Notes: generated by a model not told the origin, from the letters alone. 64,000 bases of DNA from Nostoc linckia NIES-25 (GCF_002368035.1 NZ_AP018222.1:6287809-6351808); one strand, 5' to 3'. Shown: positions 7,649 through 15,820, counted from the first letter of the stretch. A program made the numbers and translations.

Positions 7649-8524
7649 TTACGGTAGAAGGGGTGTATGTTTAAAAGTGGTATCTATCAGAAAAATTGGG
7701 GATACAGAACCCCCAAAGGAAACATAAGCATATCTAAATCTCAAGTTGACTACTGGTCTATATACAGCTTGTTTATATTGTTTACCTAAGACAGTATCAG
7801 TCAAAGTTGAAGATTGTGTGGTGCTGTCTTTTTCTGGCGTAACGACGTTAATTTTATTGATATCAAACGGTCGGTCGATTGCATTGCATAACTTTTGATA
7901 AAGGCTAATTGCTTCAGGCTTAGAATTAACTAACCAGCGTCCACCCCTGGGAAAACCGTTAACTGGATCGGTGTAGCTTACTGCGACTTTTCCAGCAGTG
8001 TATACAATACCTTTGTTGCCCTCTACAAACTGAGTTTTAAGTTCTCTCGCTATCTCTAATAAATTAGCTTTTGTGATGGCTGGCATGGCTTGTCCCGCTT
8101 TAGAAGCATAACTGGTTAGTCTGCATGATTTTTCATGGTCTAGACGCTTACCATTTACGGGTACAGCTTGAGAATCTTGGGAAAAATATAAAAATAATTG
8201 AGGATGCCCAGAAACGGGCAAAGCAGTATCAAGACTGCTGCCGTAAAATATAGCTAAATTCTTTCTGGCATATCCTAACAAATCAAACAATAAATGATGC
8301 CTTAAATTCATCATTAATTGATTGTCGTTGTCTGTCATCGTGCAGGCAACGCGTAGGGCGCTTCTTGACGAAGCGATGTTGGGTTTCCAATCATCACCAA
8401 GGTCACTGAAATAGCGTTTTACTAGTGCATTGTGCTGAGGAATGTAGATTTTTTGTAAATGTTCAAAAGGGTCAAAATTATCAGGTAACTTGTCCTCTGG
8501 CGGTTGTGCTGGGGTAATTACCAT
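7649..8524 (-). CDS. hypothetical protein, 291 aa
   Basis: Starts MVITPAQPPEDKLPDNFDPF. It is a soluble alpha/beta protein with no recognised motif; notable segments are LRHHLLFDLLGYARKNLAIFYG (around 75-95), VNSKPEAISLYQKLCNAIDRP, and a beta-rich C-terminus (VYRPVVNLRFRYAYVSFGG). It lies 6 bp after the 900-residue gene, so the two are certainly co-transcribed and may form one structure. Confidence 0.6.
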   Translation of the reverse strand: MVITPAQPPEDKLPDNFDPFEHLQKIYIPQHNALVKRYFSDLGDDWKPNIASSRSALRVACTMTDNDNQLMMNLRHHLLFDLLGYARKNLAIFYGSSLDTALPVSGHPQLFLYFSQDSQAVPVNGKRLDHEKSCRLTSYASKAGQAMPAITKANLLEIARELKTQFVEGNKGIVYTAGKVAVSYTDPVNGFPRGGRWLVNSKPEAISLYQKLCNAIDRPFDINKINVVTPEKDSTTQSSTLTDTVLGKQYKQAVYRPVVNLRFRYAYVSFGGSVSPIFLIDTTFKHTPLLP

Positions 8525-8530
8525 GTTTAT

Positions 8531-11233
8531 TTAATCTCCACCATCAAAAATATCTTCAAGTGCCAAATCCGCAAAGTTTGTTGAATCTGCCTTTGCTTGC
8601 TCTCCCTTCGCTTCTTCTACTATTGGGGTGGGGACTTCAACGCCTGGTTTGTAATGAATTATGTTATTGTCAGCATCTCTGATTGGGTTGCCGTTTTCAT
8701 CCTTCGGATCGGTTTGCGATATCTCTCTCTTTAAGTCAGCGGTACTGCTATTAATTCCGCTTAGTACTTCCTTAAAAGCAATAGGAATAGCGACGACTGC
8801 GGCAATAGAACTTAATTTTTCATTAGCAGTGTTCAACAAAGAAAAGAATTTACCTTGAAGATTCGGCTGTGGATTCATGTACGCATAGGCATTTTCAAGC
8901 AATACACCACCCTTCCTTAATGCATTGCCTATCTTGCCGAGATTCCCTCCTATTACTTCCAGTCCTGTTGTGATTAGACCACCAAGTTGAGTAACTTGAT
9001 TAAAAACGTTTGAGGCTGCTTGATATATCCTATTGGCTTTCTGCCAAGCTTCGCTAAGTGTAGTGTAATTTGCCTCTCCAATAGTATCAGCTATTATTTC
9101 ATGTACTGCTTTTCCTAATACCTCTGAGAAATTAATAGGATTACCATCTATCCCTTTTGGCAATATAAATCCAAGTACTTGGTCAATAATCATAATCAAA
9201 GTTTGACCAAGTTGATTACTTAGCATCAAAGCGTTATGCATTGTTGCCGCAAAAGTCAGAACTTGTAACACCTTGTCTAAATAGCTATTTTGGGCAATTC
9301 TTGTGATTAAGCCACTAATTCCGCCTAGAACTTGATTACCAAGTTTATTGTTGATGACATTTAGTAACGCCAAGATAGCAGCATTGCTGACAGCTACCAC
9401 AGCATCATAAATTTGCTTGAGTAGTGCGAGTATTGCTGCCAGCGCAGTCATTATGGGCGTTAGTATCGTCGTTCTTGTAGTCGTGTGCTGCGCTGTGCTG
9501 TTGGCTCTAGTCCCCGCGTGCTGAGCTGCAATGAAAGCTCGCAAACCTGCATCGTTATATGGCACAGCATCTACTCCATTTCTTCCGTTAATCCCATTAA
9601 TTCCGTCTAGCCCATTTCTGCCTGGTGGCCCTTGCCTGCCAGGTAAGCCGTTGAATCCATTGCGCCCATCTCGTCCCGGTCTTCCTGGAATCTGAATAAT
9701 TTGGGTAATACCGGGGGCGCCATCTCTACCTGGACGCCCATCTAAGCCGTTGCGACCGTTTAAACCGTCTCGCCCTGGTCGTCCTGGCAATCCTGGGTCG
9801 CCCTTCAATCCCTTCAAATACTTGATTCCCTGATAAAGGGATATCGCCGTAACAGCAAGCCCTAAAGCCTCCACCCCTTTCTGGAGTGCTTGACCCGCCA
9901 AACCCTTAGCCTGTTCGCCGATGCCCTTGGCCTCATTAGCTTTGTTGAAGGCCGTTGTAGCGTTTTCGTTCGCCCTGGCTGCATTCCGTACCGCACCATC
10001 AGCGGTAGTTTGTGCCTGATTTGCTGTCACCCGTGCAATACCAGCAGATTGTAATGCATTCCTGCCTATATCAGCCGCCGAATTGCCGATGAGTATTGCC
10101 TCCCTTGCCAAATCCCTCACACCAGGAATTTCCCCAGCTACAGCGTTGATTCGATTTTGGAGACCGAGCATTTTACCAAGAACGCGTGACACATCATCAC
10201 CGAGTGCTGATATTTGGTTTTCTACCGCGTCAATGCGTGCCCCTAAAGTTTCAAGTACTAACAGTTGTTCAATGATCGTAAATATTGTGGCGACTGTATT
10301 AAATAAATCAGCTACTCGCAGCGCTAAAGTACCAACCTTACCAAGTGCTTGCCGACTGACACCTAGTGCTTCACCTGCCCTGAAGATTGCTTCACCTACG
10401 CCTCTTTCGAGTTTCCCGATCGAGTCAACTAGTCCCCCGACTTTGGATTTAAGTCCATCAAACAGCCCCTTAAGTCCGGTTACGTCGTTCGCTGCATTTA
10501 AAGCAGTTCTACTTGCTTTTGCTGCTTCCGTTAAAGAATCTGTAGCTTTATTAATTGCATTGCCAGATTTAAAGTCTGCTTGATTAGCAATATTTTTTGC
10601 CAGATCCGATTGCATCGAAGCGTTTCTGGCAATATCTATTGAACTAGTAGCTTTTCTATCCGCAGTAAAAGCATCATTTTGAGCTTTGAAAGCTGCATCG
10701 GATGCCCTATTGGCTACTCTGGATGCTGTTCCAGCCGCGTTGTAGGCATTTTTAGCCTCACTGGTAGCTACATCAGCAGCGGTTTTAGCTCGTGAAGCTG
10801 TAGTGTCTGCTTGTTTTGCCGTCCGCGATGCTTCCAAGGCTTCGTTCTTTGCTGTCACCGCTTTACTAATCGCTTCCTCCGCCTTTCTTTTAGCAGCTAG
10901 TGAATTATTTTCACTATTGGTAGCAGCGCTTTCAGCACGAAAAGCTTTGTCAAATGCTTCCCTTGCTTTGTTAATTCCGCTATCAATTTGTGGCTGCAAC
11001 TTGTTAGCTAGTAATGCGGTTCCAGCCGCTACAGCAGGTTCTATTTTAGGAATTATGCTTTGCTCGGAGAGCTTGACCGATTTTTGAATAATTGCATTTT
11101 CATCAACAGGCTTCAATCCCGCTATTCGTGCTTTCAAATCATTGATTTGCGATTGCAGATTCCCACAGCAATCACACTTTCCAGCACAATTTAAAGCCTG
11201 CTGGAGATTAGAAATTGTGCTAGAAGTACTCAT
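8531..11233 (-). CDS. large coiled-coil protein with collagen-like Gly-X-Y segment
   Basis: 900 residues. Order: N-terminal Cys cluster (C16, C20, C22, C23); a very Ala-rich heptad region about 80-250 and again 380-455; a hydrophobic helix around 300-330; a collagen-like segment about 476-553 with repeats such as GLPGRPGRDGLNGRNG, broken by a beta-like insert at 508-515; then a long hydrophobic, helical C-terminus (560-850) and an acidic tail. Collagen-like segments form trimeric rods in phage fibres and some bacterial surface proteins; alanine-rich heptads and hydrophobic helices recall tape-measure proteins. A trimeric fibre, or a fused fibre/tape measure, is the best guess. No signal peptide is seen. 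Confidence 0.65.
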   Translation of the reverse strand: MSTSSTISNLQQALNCAGKCDCCGNLQSQINDLKARIAGLKPVDENAIIQKSVKLSEQSIIPKIEPAVAAGTALLANKLQPQIDSGINKAREAFDKAFRAESAATNSENNSLAAKRKAEEAISKAVTAKNEALEASRTAKQADTTASRAKTAADVATSEAKNAYNAAGTASRVANRASDAAFKAQNDAFTADRKATSSIDIARNASMQSDLAKNIANQADFKSGNAINKATDSLTEAAKASRTALNAANDVTGLKGLFDGLKSKVGGLVDSIGKLERGVGEAIFRAGEALGVSRQALGKVGTLALRVADLFNTVATIFTIIEQLLVLETLGARIDAVENQISALGDDVSRVLGKMLGLQNRINAVAGEIPGVRDLAREAILIGNSAADIGRNALQSAGIARVTANQAQTTADGAVRNAARANENATTAFNKANEAKGIGEQAKGLAGQALQKGVEALGLAVTAISLYQGIKYLKGLKGDPGLPGRPGRDGLNGRNGLDGRPGRDGAPGITQIIQIPGRPGRDGRNGFNGLPGRQGPPGRNGLDGINGINGRNGVDAVPYNDAGLRAFIAAQHAGTRANSTAQHTTTRTTILTPIMTALAAILALLKQIYDAVVAVSNAAILALLNVINNKLGNQVLGGISGLITRIAQNSYLDKVLQVLTFAATMHNALMLSNQLGQTLIMIIDQVLGFILPKGIDGNPINFSEVLGKAVHEIIADTIGEANYTTLSEAWQKANRIYQAASNVFNQVTQLGGLITTGLEVIGGNLGKIGNALRKGGVLLENAYAYMNPQPNLQGKFFSLLNTANEKLSSIAAVVAIPIAFKEVLSGINSSTADLKREISQTDPKDENGNPIRDADNNIIHYKPGVEVPTPIVEEAKGEQAKADSTNFADLALEDIFDGGD

Positions 11234-11236
11234 TTC

Positions 11237-11695
11237 TTAAGAGCAATTTATTGATTTGAGTTGGCTTGATAATCCTTCAATCTGTGCCCATTCAGCATTA
11301 GGAATGCACTTACCACTACAGCCAGTTCCGCAATTTACTTCACATTCACCCAACGATTGATATATTCCTGGTGTGGAGTATTCATTTGAAGAGATGCAAG
11401 CACCGTTAATGCAATCAAATTTCTCATCATCGGGAATGTACTGGACGGAAACAGAATGATATAAGGAATTTGTTGAGCATAAAATTCCTGCTACGCTTTG
11501 AGAAATAACTGAGCCATCGGCCCGCGTCATTTTGGTGGCAGTTGCAGAAAAGTTGTACCGACCCGAACCGCAAATATCATCTGATTGTTTGGTTATTTGT
11601 GGATCGGAATCGAATTCGTAAGTTAAAGTTACCGGGGCAACAGAACAATTAGTTGAATCTCGATAACTAAGTGTAGCGATCCATTTTCCAGCCAT
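11237..11695 (-). CDS. cysteine-rich hypothetical protein, 152 aa
   Basis: Beta-rich N-terminal half (MAGKWIATLSYRDSTNCSV, VTLTYEFDSDPQIT) and a Cys-rich C-terminal half with ten Cys in patterns such as CINGACIS and CEVNCGTGCSGKCIP. Twelve cysteines in all without a signal peptide suggests either metal binding or disulphides formed after release. Its start overlaps the stop of the upstream gene (TAATG, 11693-11697). Unknown family. Confidence 0.6.
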   Translation of the reverse strand: MAGKWIATLSYRDSTNCSVAPVTLTYEFDSDPQITKQSDDICGSGRYNFSATATKMTRADGSVISQSVAGILCSTNSLYHSVSVQYIPDDEKFDCINGACISSNEYSTPGIYQSLGECEVNCGTGCSGKCIPNAEWAQIEGLSSQLKSINCS

Positions 11696-12051
11696 TAGTA
11701 ATTATCCGGGTCAAGTGTGCTGCTGTCGTCAAGTTTTGCAAAGTTGATTGTCAGTTGATCGACTCGGTAAGGATCGTTATTTGTACCTCTTGTGGTGAAA
11801 CTTGAAAAGCCATTAGCTAAATAGATAGATTGGTCAGTATTTGCATCAAAATTAGCTTGAGTAAGATAACTTTGAGCGTTCAGCGTCACTGCTGCAAAAT
11901 GTCCCTCTGCACTGGCAGTAGTTGGTGTGGCTAAACCGGCTGCTTGTAAAGCACTATCAGGAATAAATAAACCTGCGCTTGATGTCGTTGCACCAGAAGC
12001 TAATCTTGTTGCTCCAGTTCCAAAAATTTGGGCGATAGTAGGTTCTGCCAT
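11695..12051 (-). CDS. first gene of the structural-type operon, 118 aa
   Basis: Begins MAEPTIAQIFGTGATRLASGATT and continues as a Thr/Ala-rich beta protein (IPDSALQAAGLATPT, LTINFAKLDDSSTLDPDNY). The style is that of small phage structural or virion-associated proteins in cyanobacteria. The leftward operon 12051 to 5102 starts here; its promoter must lie within 12052-12276, which it shares with the rightward tyrosine recombinase gene. Confidence 0.6.
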   Translation of the reverse strand: MAEPTIAQIFGTGATRLASGATTSSAGLFIPDSALQAAGLATPTTASAEGHFAAVTLNAQSYLTQANFDANTDQSIYLANGFSSFTTRGTNNDPYRVDQLTINFAKLDDSSTLDPDNY

Positions 12052-12218
12052 AAATAAACAGATTTAGATTTTTGATGAAGTGAATAAATCCGTTGTATGG
12101 CTAATTGAAAAAATCGTAAATCTTCCACTTTTATGTAAAAGCAGAACAATTGCTGAGGACGTGTAAGTGTTGCCCAGATTAGCATTAAAGCACTTTTTAC
12201 TATTAGTCAAAATTAAAA

Positions 12219-12259
12219 ATGTTCCGATTTAACCACTGGAACTGGTTAATCCGGAACAT
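12219..12259. other. large imperfect palindrome beside tyrosine recombinase gene
   Basis: Arms ATGTTCCGATTTAACCAC (12219-12236) and CTGGTTAATCCGGAACAT (12242-12259) are complementary at 16 of 18 positions with a 5-bp centre. This is the geometry of a tyrosine-recombinase core site (two inverted binding arms about a short spacer) or of an operator between the divergent genes. It ends 17 bp before the recombinase start. Confidence 0.55.
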
Positions 12260-12276
12260 CTCAAACTTGAAAGAGA

Positions 12277-12861
12277 ATGAAAAATAACCGCAACGGACAA
12301 GCGGCTATTTTATCTGACACGGAATATTCTAAAATCCGCAAGCAGATAAAAAGTCAAAAATACAAACTACTTTTAGACCTGGCTTGGTACACAGGGGAAA
12401 GGTGGGGGGCTTTGGTGAAGTTACAAGTTGAGGATGTTTACAACGTTGACGGTAGTCCGCGAGAATACATCAATTTTCGGGCCAGAAGCCGCAAGGCTAC
12501 ACCAGACGGTAAGCGCAAAACTCGCCAAGTCCCAGTACACTCTATTCTTGCTGAATCGCTGTTGTCATATAAACCTGATTCTGATTCACCTTGGTTATTC
12601 CCCAGTAGACCGCCAGAAGATAAACCGATATCGCCTCGTTGGGCTGACTCAATTTTGAGAAAAGCTGTTGACCGGGCTGGGTTAGTGGTTAAGGGTATCA
12701 GCACCCACAGCACCCGCCGGAGTTTCATAACCAAACTGCACCGAAACGGGACTGACCTTTACACCATTAAGCAGATTACTGGCCACCAGGACTTCAAATC
12801 ACTTGAGCGTTATGTCGAAATTGATAGCGATCGCGTCAAAGGAGCCATCAACGCACTATGA
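12277..12861 (+). CDS. small tyrosine recombinase (catalytic domain only)
   Basis: 194 residues. All catalytic positions of the tyrosine recombinase family are visible: R42 (TGERWGALVKL), a Lys in the beta-hairpin (around K81), H144-x-x-R147 (STHSTRRSF), H170 (ITGHQDF) and nucleophile Y179 (LERYVEI). The N-terminal core-binding domain of XerC/D or lambda-type integrases is missing, so the size is like FimB/FimE invertases. It may resolve or invert DNA at the adjacent palindrome, for instance to resolve multimers of the element. The start ATG has AAGAG upstream; the stop overlaps the next small gene. Confidence 0.85.
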   Translation: MKNNRNGQAAILSDTEYSKIRKQIKSQKYKLLLDLAWYTGERWGALVKLQVEDVYNVDGSPREYINFRARSRKATPDGKRKTRQVPVHSILAESLLSYKPDSDSPWLFPSRPPEDKPISPRWADSILRKAVDRAGLVVKGISTHSTRRSFITKLHRNGTDLYTIKQITGHQDFKSLERYVEIDSDRVKGAINAL

Positions 12862-13010
12862 ACCCCAACCTCCTCGAACTACAAATCGAAATCTTCTTTG
12901 ACCGCTTGCAGCACGGCCATTACGATCACCCTCTGCTGCTGGCTATGGCACTGGAGAACCTCGCAAATCAGGCATGGGATGAAGTTGACGAAGTTTACCC
13001 AAACCTGTGA
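12858..13010 (+). CDS. 50-aa protein coupled to the tyrosine recombinase
   Basis: ATG at 12858 overlaps the recombinase stop (ATGA). The reading is MNPNLLELQIEIFFDRLQ, then a helical, acidic remainder ending DEVDEVYPNL. Translational coupling to a recombinase suggests a small accessory or directionality factor, but at 50 residues with no recognised motif this is speculative. Confidence 0.5.
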   Translation: MNPNLLELQIEIFFDRLQHGHYDHPLLLAMALENLANQAWDEVDEVYPNL

Positions 13011-13384
13011 CAAACTTTTTCCAGGTAGATTTCACAGCCGCGATCGCCATAAAACCAAAGAAAGGCGATCGCATTTTTCACGCTTACCACTACCCAAAAC
13101 TCAACCAGCCGAATAACCTATGACATGTAATCATTTACAGCGATCGCTCAACCGAAAGCCGGCGATCGCCTTTTTCATGCGATCAGTTAGTTTTCCACAC
13201 CCGGCGCAATTTTTATTTTTGATGGCTTAACGCTACTCACTGGCAATAAGAATTTTGCTTTTAAGCAAGAAAAGCATCTTTGACAACGAAAAATCAATAC
13301 TTTTAACCCCCTACGCGCGGCCCACAAAAAGGCGATCGCCCAAAACTACATTATTGAGAATGCCTGACACTAGTAAGTCATCAG
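13011..13384. other. 374-bp intergenic stretch
   Basis: Contains several HIP1 sites, two of them in GGCGATCGCC-type palindromes near 13040-13070 and 13160, and no credible gene. Rightward transcription from the recombinase probably ends here. Confidence 0.5.
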
Positions 13385-13576
13385 TCATTGGGCATTGGGC
13401 ATGGGGGAATGGGGAATGGGGAATGGGGAATGGGGACTAAGAAAAATCAGTGACTCTTCAAATTCAGTAGACACCAGACCGTTACCCCAATCAACTTGAA
13501 ATTGGACATCAATGGTTGGAAATACCGCAATGATTTGGCCTTCCATACGATGCAAGCGTTTGTGTTTAACTTTCAT
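13385..13576 (-). CDS. small protein with repeat-encoded C-terminus
   Basis: 63 residues from the ATG at 13576, which overlaps the stop of the upstream gene (ATGA). Residues 1-44 (MKVKHKRLHRMEGQIIAVFP, then VQFQVDWGNGLVSTEF) look like a genuine small beta domain. The last 18 residues (SPHSPFPIPHSPMPNAQ) are read straight through the GGGGAAT heptamer tract at 13390-13440, so the original stop codon has been replaced by repeat DNA. Confidence 0.55.
   Translation of the reverse strand: MKVKHKRLHRMEGQIIAVFPTIDVQFQVDWGNGLVSTEFEESLIFLSPHSPFPIPHSPMPNAQ
13388..13440. repeat. GGGGAAT heptamer short tandem repeats
   Basis: Four to five copies of GGGGAATG-type heptamers preceded by GGGCATTGGGCAT. This is the short tandem repeat class typical of heterocystous cyanobacteria; a related GGGGACT pair is at 13582-13595. 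Confidence 0.85.
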
Positions 13577-14241
13577 AGGTTGGGGACTGGGGACTGTTGA
13601 CGCCAGGAGCGAATCAACTCCTGAATTTCTGCGGGGCATTGACCGTCCGCGATCGCATTTTCAATTTCCGATTTTCTAAATTTGGCCTTGGGACTGTCCA
13701 CACTCCCCAAGTAGCGGCGGTGTTTCTTCCTGCCAAACATCCAGCAATAGCGATAGTACCAATATTTATTAGTGCCTCTCTCTACCCAGTACTTTTCTAC
13801 CCAATGGGTATCGTGTTGGGGCGCAACTTTTTTAGTATCTAATGCAACCTGCGCCCCAACAAGCGGTTCTACGGTTGTTGAAATTGTTACCTGCGCCCCA
13901 ACACGTAATTCCCACTCGCGCCAAGCTTCGTTGTAATCATCCAAGTTTTGATAGTCGTCCGGCGCTGGTGGTTCGTCGCTATCGTCGTAGAAAATGGTGA
14001 GCTGGTCACCGTCAGGTTTAAATGGTGTCTCACCGAAGTGGGCCGGATTCCAGCGATCGCTGTCACTGTGTTGGGGCGCAGTTATTTCATCCCAGTAAGG
14101 ATCGTGCTGGGGTTTGGAAATTTGAACAGACGGAATATCAAACAGTGCTAATTGCCCCGGCACTGGAGAATTTTGTTTCATAATATTTTTCAATCTTGTA
14201 TTCGTGGCCACCTCAAAAGGTGGTCTTTTTTTATTCGTCAT
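13573..14241 (-). CDS. plasmid-type hypothetical protein, 222 aa
   Basis: Start taken at the ATG at 14241, which overlaps the upstream stop by 11 bases. A later ATG at 14181 (MKQNSPVPGQLALFD) is also possible. The N-terminal two thirds are Pro/Asp-rich and probably disordered; the C-terminal part (about 150-222) is a basic domain with WVERGTNKYWYYRYCWMFGRKKHRRYLGS, likely nucleic-acid binding. Such C-terminal domains are frequent in proteins on Nostoc plasmids and in integrated elements, without known function. Confidence 0.6.
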   Translation of the reverse strand: MTNKKRPPFEVATNTRLKNIMKQNSPVPGQLALFDIPSVQISKPQHDPYWDEITAPQHSDSDRWNPAHFGETPFKPDGDQLTIFYDDSDEPPAPDDYQNLDDYNEAWREWELRVGAQVTISTTVEPLVGAQVALDTKKVAPQHDTHWVEKYWVERGTNKYWYYRYCWMFGRKKHRRYLGSVDSPKAKFRKSEIENAIADGQCPAEIQELIRSWRQQSPVPNL

Positions 14242-14953
14242 CAAAGAAAGTTTGTAAATCAAATGCACAGACAGGATCGTTCATTTTTGTTGCATGTGAA
14301 AGCTTTTTACATATTGCCCAGTAATTGCGATGAGTCTCCCACCATCGGCAACGCAAACAAACCCTAATAAATCCTTCAGGGTTATCTACTTTGTTCAAAC
14401 CTCCGCGAATTTCAAATAAGACTAAAGCTATTTTTATTTCCCATGTTGGACGTTCTAATACTTCGGTCGCGGTGTCATCAAAATGTATACCAGCTTCCGA
14501 GAGTACTTCTTGATTAATAGAAGAATTAGAATGCTGCTGCTGTGTATTCCCCCCGTCGAGAGATTGCTGATTTGATGGCTGTAAAGTGTAACTGAAGTTA
14601 CTGATGTGTAAGTTTTTTTCTCGCTTCTTCTTAGGTGGTTTCAGCCACTCTAGAGGTCTTATGAGTAACTTAAATATTTTCCAACTGTACTGTTTAACCA
14701 CTTGCACAACACGGTGTGTTTGCAGTAATTCAAACATCTGTTTGAGGTAATTGTGCGTGTATTTCTTCCCACGTACTTTTTCTACCCAAGCATTAAATTC
14801 TGACAAATCTGGCTCGATTTCTTCACCTATTACCCCTTGCCTCATTAGCCATTGCCAAAGCGATTTAGCAGCAGGGGGGATATGGTGTTGGTAACAGAAT
14901 GCTTCGTGTTGTTCAGTCCACGGAAGATTGATTTTATATGTATTTTCTGGCAT
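14231..14953 (-). CDS. plasmid/element-type hypothetical protein, 240 aa
   Basis: Starts MPENTYKINLPWTEQHEAFC. Residues 10-100 contain a helix-rich segment with AAKSLWQWLMRQG and NAWVEKVRGKKYTHNYLKQMFELLQTHRVV, which reads like a winged-helix or replication-initiator-style N-terminal domain. The C-terminal half is helical with IALVLFEIRGGLNKV and NPEGFIRVCLRCRWWE. Overlap with the downstream gene indicates an operon. A replication or regulatory role is possible but not shown. Confidence 0.55.
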   Translation of the reverse strand: MPENTYKINLPWTEQHEAFCYQHHIPPAAKSLWQWLMRQGVIGEEIEPDLSEFNAWVEKVRGKKYTHNYLKQMFELLQTHRVVQVVKQYSWKIFKLLIRPLEWLKPPKKKREKNLHISNFSYTLQPSNQQSLDGGNTQQQHSNSSINQEVLSEAGIHFDDTATEVLERPTWEIKIALVLFEIRGGLNKVDNPEGFIRVCLRCRWWETHRNYWAICKKLSHATKMNDPVCAFDLQTFFDDE

Positions 14954-15020
14954 AGTACTATTAGTTAATTTTCAGAGAGCCACCACGATCGCTAAATCTT
15001 ACGGTGGCTTTTTGGTTTTT

Positions 15021-15080
15021 TAGTCATTAGTCATTAGTCATTAGTCATTAGTCATTAGTCATTGGTCATTGGTCATTAGT
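15021..15080. repeat. TAGTCAT heptamer repeats
   Basis: About eight copies of TAGTCAT/TGGTCAT just downstream of the 70-residue gene; a few more copies occur at 15292-15318. Typical Nostocales short tandem repeats. Confidence 0.9.
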
Positions 15081-15292
15081 TATTCCCAAGAAAACCAAAT
15101 TGGTTCTGGCTCATAGTCTTGGGGTGAGGTGCGGTCAAGGTGGCACAGTCCATCTTCCTCGTCGTAGTCTAAGGTTGGCTTAAATTCCCGGTGAGGATCG
15201 TAAGGGCAGGTTGAACACCTTAGCTCGAAAACAGGTGGATTATCACAGAGTTTGGCGTTGCCGCGTCTGCGTAAATGTTTACATTTGGTCAT
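15080..15292 (-). CDS. small Cys-rich putative zinc-binding protein
   Basis: 70 residues: MTKCKHLRRRGNAKLCDNPP, then ELRCSTCPYDPHREF and an acidic C-terminus with a further Cys/His (GLCHLD). Cys4, His6, Cys16, Cys26, Cys29 and Cys50 could form a zinc site. No named family. Heptamer repeats flank both sides. Confidence 0.55.
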   Translation of the reverse strand: MTKCKHLRRRGNAKLCDNPPVFELRCSTCPYDPHREFKPTLDYDEEDGLCHLDRTSPQDYEPEPIWFSWE

Positions 15293-15397
15293 TTGTCATT
15301 AGTCATTAGTCATTGGTCAACAGCGATCGCCACGTTGAAGATTAAGTGCGATCGCTAAACAGCAAAAACCGCCCACACCTCTACTGGCTGGACGGTT

Positions 15398-15601
15398 TTA
15401 TTTCACTTCTATTACGTCATCTCCACTTTCTTGGCGAGTTACCAGATAATAAATATCGCTTTTTATCTGGTTTGTCTCTTCTTTAAATTGATTTTCAGCT
15501 TCTTCACTTTCTCCCAGCCGCGCCTTGAGCCGAGCTTGGTGAGCATGAACGTATTCTAAATGCCGTTTTTCTAAGGCTTCCAGGCGCTCTATAATTTTCC
15601 C
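15398..15601 (-). CDS. coiled-coil extension in -1 frame of the RHH gene
   Basis: This frame continues GKIIERLEALEKRHLEYVHA and further charged heptads to the stop at 15398, a convincing coiled coil of about 65 residues. It is also open upstream to an ATG at 15799 (133 codons in all), but the upstream half is mostly the shadow of the RHH domain. Either a programmed -1 frameshift joins DNA-binding and coiled-coil parts, or a one-base indel has split a formerly single gene. Confidence 0.55.
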   Translation of the reverse strand, partial: GKIIERLEALEKRHLEYVHAHQARLKARLGESEEAENQFKEETNQIKSDIYYLVTRQESGDDVIEVK

Positions 15602-15786
15602 AGCAGTTGTGTCCCTGATTGGGACGAGTTTCCAATCTGGATTTCCCCTGTTGCTATCTTCTCTATTAGCGCTGATCTCGATAGTCCCATTGCTTTGGCT
15701 TTTTTCTGCAACTCCTCCCATGCGCTTTGACTCAGCTTGAGTCCCACTGTCGTTACGTCTTCCGCCGATTTTTTTGTTCTTCCCAT
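15589..15786 (-). CDS. ribbon-helix-helix regulator, short frame
   Basis: 65 residues from ATG 15786. TTVGLKLSQSAWEELQKKAK followed by MGLSRSALIEKIATGEI is a clear ribbon-helix-helix (CopG/Arc-type) DNA-binding domain. The frame stops at 15589, but the last codons read G-GGA-AAA-TTA-TAG: the heptamer GGGAAAA (15601-15595) has the X-XXY-YYZ form of a -1 slippery site. A -1 shift there would continue into the coiled-coil frame to 15398. The best Shine-Dalgarno site (GGAGG near 15810) is better spaced for an ATG at 15799 in the other frame, so how this frame starts is unclear. The likely target is the inverted repeats just upstream. Confidence 0.65.
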   Translation of the reverse strand: MGRTKKSAEDVTTVGLKLSQSAWEELQKKAKAMGLSRSALIEKIATGEIQIGNSSQSGTQLLGKL

Positions 15787-15820
15787 TTACACTATCCATG
15801 CATTTCCCTCCATTTTACAT

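Noticed and set aside
10083..10583. 166-codon plus-strand frame
   Set aside because: Antisense shadow of the alanine-rich coiled-coil gene; Ser/Ala/Pro-rich composition is typical of such shadows.
12898..13116. 72-codon frame after the tyrosine recombinase
   Set aside because: Runs out of frame over the better-supported 50-residue gene at 12858-13010 and has Cys/Trp/Arg-rich shadow composition.
13388..15320. Heptamer tracts as CRISPR or iterons
   Set aside because: They are contiguous 7-bp short tandem repeats without spacers, the common Nostocales type.
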